From Acidobacteria bacterium 13_2_20CM_57_17 (GTDB lineage Bacteria; Acidobacteriota; Terriglobia; Acidiferrales; UBA7541): DNA of 45,835 nt. Positions 42,644 through 45,835 of this stretch are shown one piece after another. The notes beneath the pieces were generated by a model, which worked only from the letters and a program-made list of their open reading frames with translations, did no database searches and had not been told where the DNA came from. The stretch lies in the NCBI GenBank assembly GCA_001914785.1, contig MNDE01000151.1, forward strand, positions 1-45,835, given 5' to 3'. Position 1 is the first letter of the stretch, and every line of letters starts with the position of its first letter. A program made the position numbers and the translations under genes.

Positions 42644-43825
42644 GTGATAAGCAACGATGCAGAACGGAATTTAACCACCGACCAAATTACTCCGACTCAT
42701 CCCGGCGATCTTCGAGTGCTGATCGTGGACGACGAAGCTTCCGTCCGAAAAGTCATGGCAGCGGTACTCGCGCAGCTTGGACTTCCCTGCGAGACCGCGG
42801 CCGGCGGCGAGGAAGCGCTCCACATCCTGGAAACGAGCCAGATCGATGCGGTAATTTCCGACCTGCAAATGCCCGGAATGTCCGGACTGGAACTGCTGGC
42901 GAAAGTGAGGCGGCTCCATCCGCAACTGGTGTTCCTGATGGTCACAGGAGTGGACGACCTGCGGGTCGGCGTGCAAGCGATGCAACAGGGCGCTGACGAC
43001 TACATCGTCAAGCCCTTGCAGGTGGATGGAAATATACTCTCAGCCAGCCTCGCGCGCGCGCGGCGCGTGAAGCACCTGGAACAGGAAGTCGAAAACTACC
43101 GTCACCATCTCGAAGAAATCGTTGCCAAGCAAACCCAGCAACTTCGAGAGGCTTTGTGCCAAATCGAGCTCAGCTATGACCACACGCTCGAGGCCCTGGG
43201 CGCGGCCATTGATTTGCGCGACAGCCCTACGGCCGGCCACTCCCGGCGCGTGTTCCTCTACTCCGTGGAGATTGCCAGGACGATGGGCGGCCTGGAGACG
43301 CAGATGAGAAATATCGGCATGGGCGCGTGGCTCCACGACATCGGCAAACTTGCCATCTCCGACGGCATCCTTCTCAAGCCCGGAGCTCTTACCGATGAGG
43401 AATGCCGCGTGATGCAGCAGCACGCGCAAATTGGGTACGACCTGGTAAAAGGCATCCCGTTTCTCGCGGAGGCCGCGGAAATTATTTACGCGCATCATGA
43501 GCGCTGGGACGGAAGCGGATATCCGAGAGGCTTAAAGACAGAGGAAATTCCCGTAGGCGCGAGAATTTTCGCCGTGGCGGATACGTTTGATGCCATGACC
43601 TCCGATCGACCCTATCGCAGGGCACTTCCATTCAAAGCATCACAAGAAGTGATAGAAGGAGGAGCAGGAAAACAGTACGACACGCAGACAGCAGAGGCTT
43701 TCTTGAGTATTCCCGACAAAACCTGGGAAACGATACGCCGCGAAACGGCATCCAGCCACGCTTATGGAATGGCAACGGCAAGAGACATTCACGCGCTTAG
43801 CGGCATGATCAAACCCATGCGCTGA
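42644..43825 (+). CDS. response regulator with HD-GYP domain, probable c-di-GMP phosphodiesterase
   Basis: A 393-residue product from GTG 42644. The receiver (about 23-140) has IVDDEASVRK, phospho-acceptor D73 in AVISDLQMPG, and K123 in IVKP. A coiled linker (about 140-175) joins the HD-GYP domain, where HDIGKLAISD (H231, D232) and HHERWDGSGYPRGL (284-297) form the metal site and GYP motif, and ADTFDAMTSDRPYR the late conserved tract. These residues are intact, so it should hydrolyse c-di-GMP to pGpG or GMP under control of phosphorylation. The kinase partner could be the hybrid kinase nearby. It would oppose the local PilZ receptors. Confidence 0.95.
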   Translation: MISNDAERNLTTDQITPTHPGDLRVLIVDDEASVRKVMAAVLAQLGLPCETAAGGEEALHILETSQIDAVISDLQMPGMSGLELLAKVRRLHPQLVFLMVTGVDDLRVGVQAMQQGADDYIVKPLQVDGNILSASLARARRVKHLEQEVENYRHHLEEIVAKQTQQLREALCQIELSYDHTLEALGAAIDLRDSPTAGHSRRVFLYSVEIARTMGGLETQMRNIGMGAWLHDIGKLAISDGILLKPGALTDEECRVMQQHAQIGYDLVKGIPFLAEAAEIIYAHHERWDGSGYPRGLKTEEIPVGARIFAVADTFDAMTSDRPYRRALPFKASQEVIEGGAGKQYDTQTAEAFLSIPDKTWETIRRETASSHAYGMATARDIHALSGMIKPMR

Positions 43826-43888
43826 TGTTGGGAATAATTTGGATCGGCAAAGGTGGTCTGGTGGTGACTTGCCGCGCGCGTGAAAAAG

Positions 43889-44554
43889 TTACTGCAAGAC
43901 CCACGGCCCATTTTTTTCGGTAAAGCGGCACCCATAGCGATAGAGTGGCGCTGCCTTGGTCTCTGCGTGCACGATTTCCACTTTGCCCACGCGTTCGCCG
44001 CCGCGCGAAGCCATGTACACGTCCACCATGGAGTGAATGGAGAGTTCCTTGTTGCACGTGCACAAAAATCCGGTAAGGCTGACGTTTTCCGTTGTCGCAA
44101 CCTCATCGAAATCATTCGCATGCGCATCCTTGCCGCGAAGCTTGAGCAGCACGCGCAATCGTACCCGCACCTCGGTCCGGGAAACGTAGCGGGAGGTCTT
44201 GATGATTCCCTTGAGGCACGTTTTGAGAGCGTCAAAATCCACGGGCTTTTCAAAGTATGCCGCGGCGCCCAACTGCTTGCAGTGTTCCTTGGTCTGCGCG
44301 CCTCCTTCGCCGCTCACAATCACTACTGGAATCGGCTGTGTGCGGCTGAACGAGGTGAACGTCTGACATAGTTCATAGCCTGAATACTTCGGCATGCGCA
44401 AATCGAGAAGGATGGCGTCGGGCCGGTGCTCCAGGGCGAGAGCCAAGCCTTGTTCGGGTTCTCCGGTGCCAATGACTTCGTAGGTCTCGCTAAGTTCCAG
44501 GTGCATCAGCCGCCGCAGCGCTTGGTCATCATCAACAATCAAGAGCTTTCCCAT
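43889..44554 (-). CDS. response regulator fused to a PilZ domain
   Basis: A 221-residue protein with a receiver (1-120: LLIVDDD at 4-10, phospho-acceptor D51 in AILLDLRMP, K103 in FEKPVD) joined directly to a PilZ domain (about 122-221: RTEVRVRLRVLLKLRG with RxxxR-like arginines 126 and 130, and ENVSLTGFLC at 156-165, keeping (N)xSxxG). A REC-PilZ fusion can couple phosphorylation to c-di-GMP sensing. It starts at ATG 44554, three bases after the stop of the hybrid kinase, with the ribosome-binding GGAGG inside the kinase 3' end, so the two are co-translated and are likely kinase and target. Confidence 0.92.
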   Translation of the reverse strand: MGKLLIVDDDQALRRLMHLELSETYEVIGTGEPEQGLALALEHRPDAILLDLRMPKYSGYELCQTFTSFSRTQPIPVVIVSGEGGAQTKEHCKQLGAAAYFEKPVDFDALKTCLKGIIKTSRYVSRTEVRVRLRVLLKLRGKDAHANDFDEVATTENVSLTGFLCTCNKELSIHSMVDVYMASRGGERVGKVEIVHAETKAAPLYRYGCRFTEKNGPWVLQ

Positions 44555-44557
44555 TTA

Positions 44558-45835
44558 TCAGCACCTCCTATCGGCGGGAAGGGGAATGCTTCCCACGTGG
44601 TCTAACTCCGCTTTCGAAGCGGGCAGTGCTTTCTTGGCAGCATCCAGAACTTCGCGGACCTTGTTTATTAGGACTTCTTCGGTGAACGGCTTATGCAAAA
44701 GGTTGGTTCCTTCCTGAAGGACTCCGTGTCCCGCGATGAAGCTATCGGTGTAACCGGACATGAAAAGAACTTTCAGTCCGGGCTGGCGCATCGACAATTG
44801 CTCGGCTAGAACGCGGCCATTCATTCCAGGCATCACCACATCCGTGAGCAGGAGGTCGAAACTGCCGGAGTGACCGGCTGCAATCCCTAGAGCTGCTTCT
44901 CCGCTTGAAGCCGACAAAACGCGGAAGCCGTTTGATTCTAGAAAAGCCTGCGCCAATTTCCGAAGAGGATCGGCGTCTTCCACAAGAAGAATCATTTCTG
45001 ATCCTTGCGGTTTCTCTCTTGCTTCGGATTTGGGTCTGGCAACGGGATCTTGCTCGGCGTCCAGGTATCTCGGGAGGTAGATCTGAAACGTCGACCCTTT
45101 GCCCGGTGCGCTATCCACCCAGATATATCCGTTGCTCTGCTTCACCACGCCGTATACGGTTGCGAGACCGAGGCCGGTGCCTTCTCCGACTTTCTTGGTG
45201 GTAAAAAACGGTTCGAAAATATGCGCGATGGTTTCGGGACTCATGCCGGTCCCAGAGTCCGCGATCGCCAGCATCACATAACTTCCTACTTTGGAGCCTG
45301 GGTGATCGCGTGTGAACGCATGGTCTATTTCCATGTTGGTGGTTTGGATGTGGAGATTCCCGCCCGAAGGCATGGCGTCCCGGGCATTCACCGCCAAATT
45401 CATGATCACCTGTTCGATCTGGCTCTGGTCGGCTTTGACGTTTCCAAGGTCCGGATTCAGTGACAAGGACACGTTAATATCCTCGCCCAGAAGACGCGGA
45501 AGCATCTTCTCCATGTCCGAAACGAGCGAATTCAAGCTCAGGACGGAGGGCGACAAAACCTGTTGCCTGCTAAAAGCCAGCAATTGACGCGTCAGCGAAG
45601 CGGCCCGCTGGCCCGCTTTTTCGATTTCCGTGGCAAATTCGTACGTCGGCTGCGCTTTGTCCAGGGACTTTTTCAGGACGCCGCTGTATCCAATGATGAC
45701 TCCAAGCAAATTGTTAAAGTCATGGGCGATCCCACCCGACAACCTTCCGATGGCCTCCATCTTCTGGGCCATTCGCAGTTGGCGCTCCAGGGTTCGTCTT
45801 TCGGTCACATCTTCCGCAAACACCTCAAAGTAATC
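44558..45835 (-). CDS. hybrid histidine kinase with C-terminal receiver, N-terminus cut by the window edge
   Basis: The visible 425 residues begin in the last strand of a PAS domain (DYFEVFAEDVTERR) and continue into a HisKA domain with the phospho-acceptor in GGIAHDFNNLLG. The ATPase domain has N-box VMNLAVNARDAMPSGG, DSGTGMS, FEPFFTTK and GEGTGLGLATVYG. A receiver follows: ILLVEDADPLRK, Asp in DLLLTDVVMPGMNG, and LLHKPFT. All motifs needed for autophosphorylation are intact. The PAS N-terminal sensing part lies outside the window. It is followed three bases later by a REC-PilZ gene. Confidence 0.93.
   Translation of the reverse strand, partial: DYFEVFAEDVTERRTLERQLRMAQKMEAIGRLSGGIAHDFNNLLGVIIGYSGVLKKSLDKAQPTYEFATEIEKAGQRAASLTRQLLAFSRQQVLSPSVLSLNSLVSDMEKMLPRLLGEDINVSLSLNPDLGNVKADQSQIEQVIMNLAVNARDAMPSGGNLHIQTTNMEIDHAFTRDHPGSKVGSYVMLAIADSGTGMSPETIAHIFEPFFTTKKVGEGTGLGLATVYGVVKQSNGYIWVDSAPGKGSTFQIYLPRYLDAEQDPVARPKSEAREKPQGSEMILLVEDADPLRKLAQAFLESNGFRVLSASSGEAALGIAAGHSGSFDLLLTDVVMPGMNGRVLAEQLSMRQPGLKVLFMSGYTDSFIAGHGVLQEGTNLLHKPFTEEVLINKVREVLDAAKKALPASKAELDHVGSIPLPADRRC

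Overview
The window looks like a chromosome segment of a soil-type Acidobacteriota bacterium (Terriglobia-like). This rests on gene style, not on a marker gene: a eukaryotic-type Ser/Thr kinase fused to TPRs, a sedolisin with long Ig-repeat tails, S55-type secreted peptidases, FecR/DUF6600 surface proteins, several PilZ proteins, many secreted beta-propellers and a G+C-rich sequence. I see no rRNA, tRNA, CRISPR array, transposase or phage gene. The last gene runs off the right edge.

Region by region. 1-5.5 kb: a secreted His/Met-rich protein, a membrane Ser/Thr kinase-TPR protein, then on the minus strand a porin with a small phosphate-binding-protein-like partner. 5.9-9 kb: a three-gene plus-strand set (small secreted beta-rich subunit, pilus-chaperone-like protein, outer-membrane barrel with a carboxypeptidase-regulatory-like tail) that resembles a reduced chaperone-usher system and is the best candidate here for an undescribed assembly. 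9-16 kb: two secreted minus-strand proteins (one an Asp-box propeller), then a translationally coupled pair on plus, a permuted S55 peptidase and an NHL-like propeller. 15.9-21.2 kb: PilZ protein, PLP-dependent dehydratase/racemase, methyltransferase, a zincin-like protein that lacks its catalytic Glu, a small conserved protein and a secreted glycine-zipper protein. 21.7-25.9 kb: a 1355-residue sedolisin. 26.1 kb: a three-copy 22-nt repeat that can fold into two mutually exclusive hairpins. 26.2-29 kb: two overlapping PilZ-like genes, a YdjC/HpnK-type deacetylase and a polyprenyl-type glycosyltransferase.

29-33.5 kb is a coenzyme F420 region: cofE-cofG-cofD in one direction, facing an F420:NADPH oxidoreductase gene and a flavin-reductase-like gene. 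CofH and CofC are not in the window, so the pathway must be completed elsewhere if it works. 33.6-38.7 kb holds two large paralogous FecR/DUF6600 surface proteins, each ending at a clear terminator or followed by one. 38.9-41.5 kb: nucleoside hydrolase-like protein, membrane protein and secreted propeller. 41.6-45.8 kb is a signalling island: OmpR-type regulator, REC-HD-GYP phosphodiesterase, and a hybrid histidine kinase in an operon with a REC-PilZ fusion. With three further PilZ-type genes this makes c-di-GMP signalling a recurring theme of the window.
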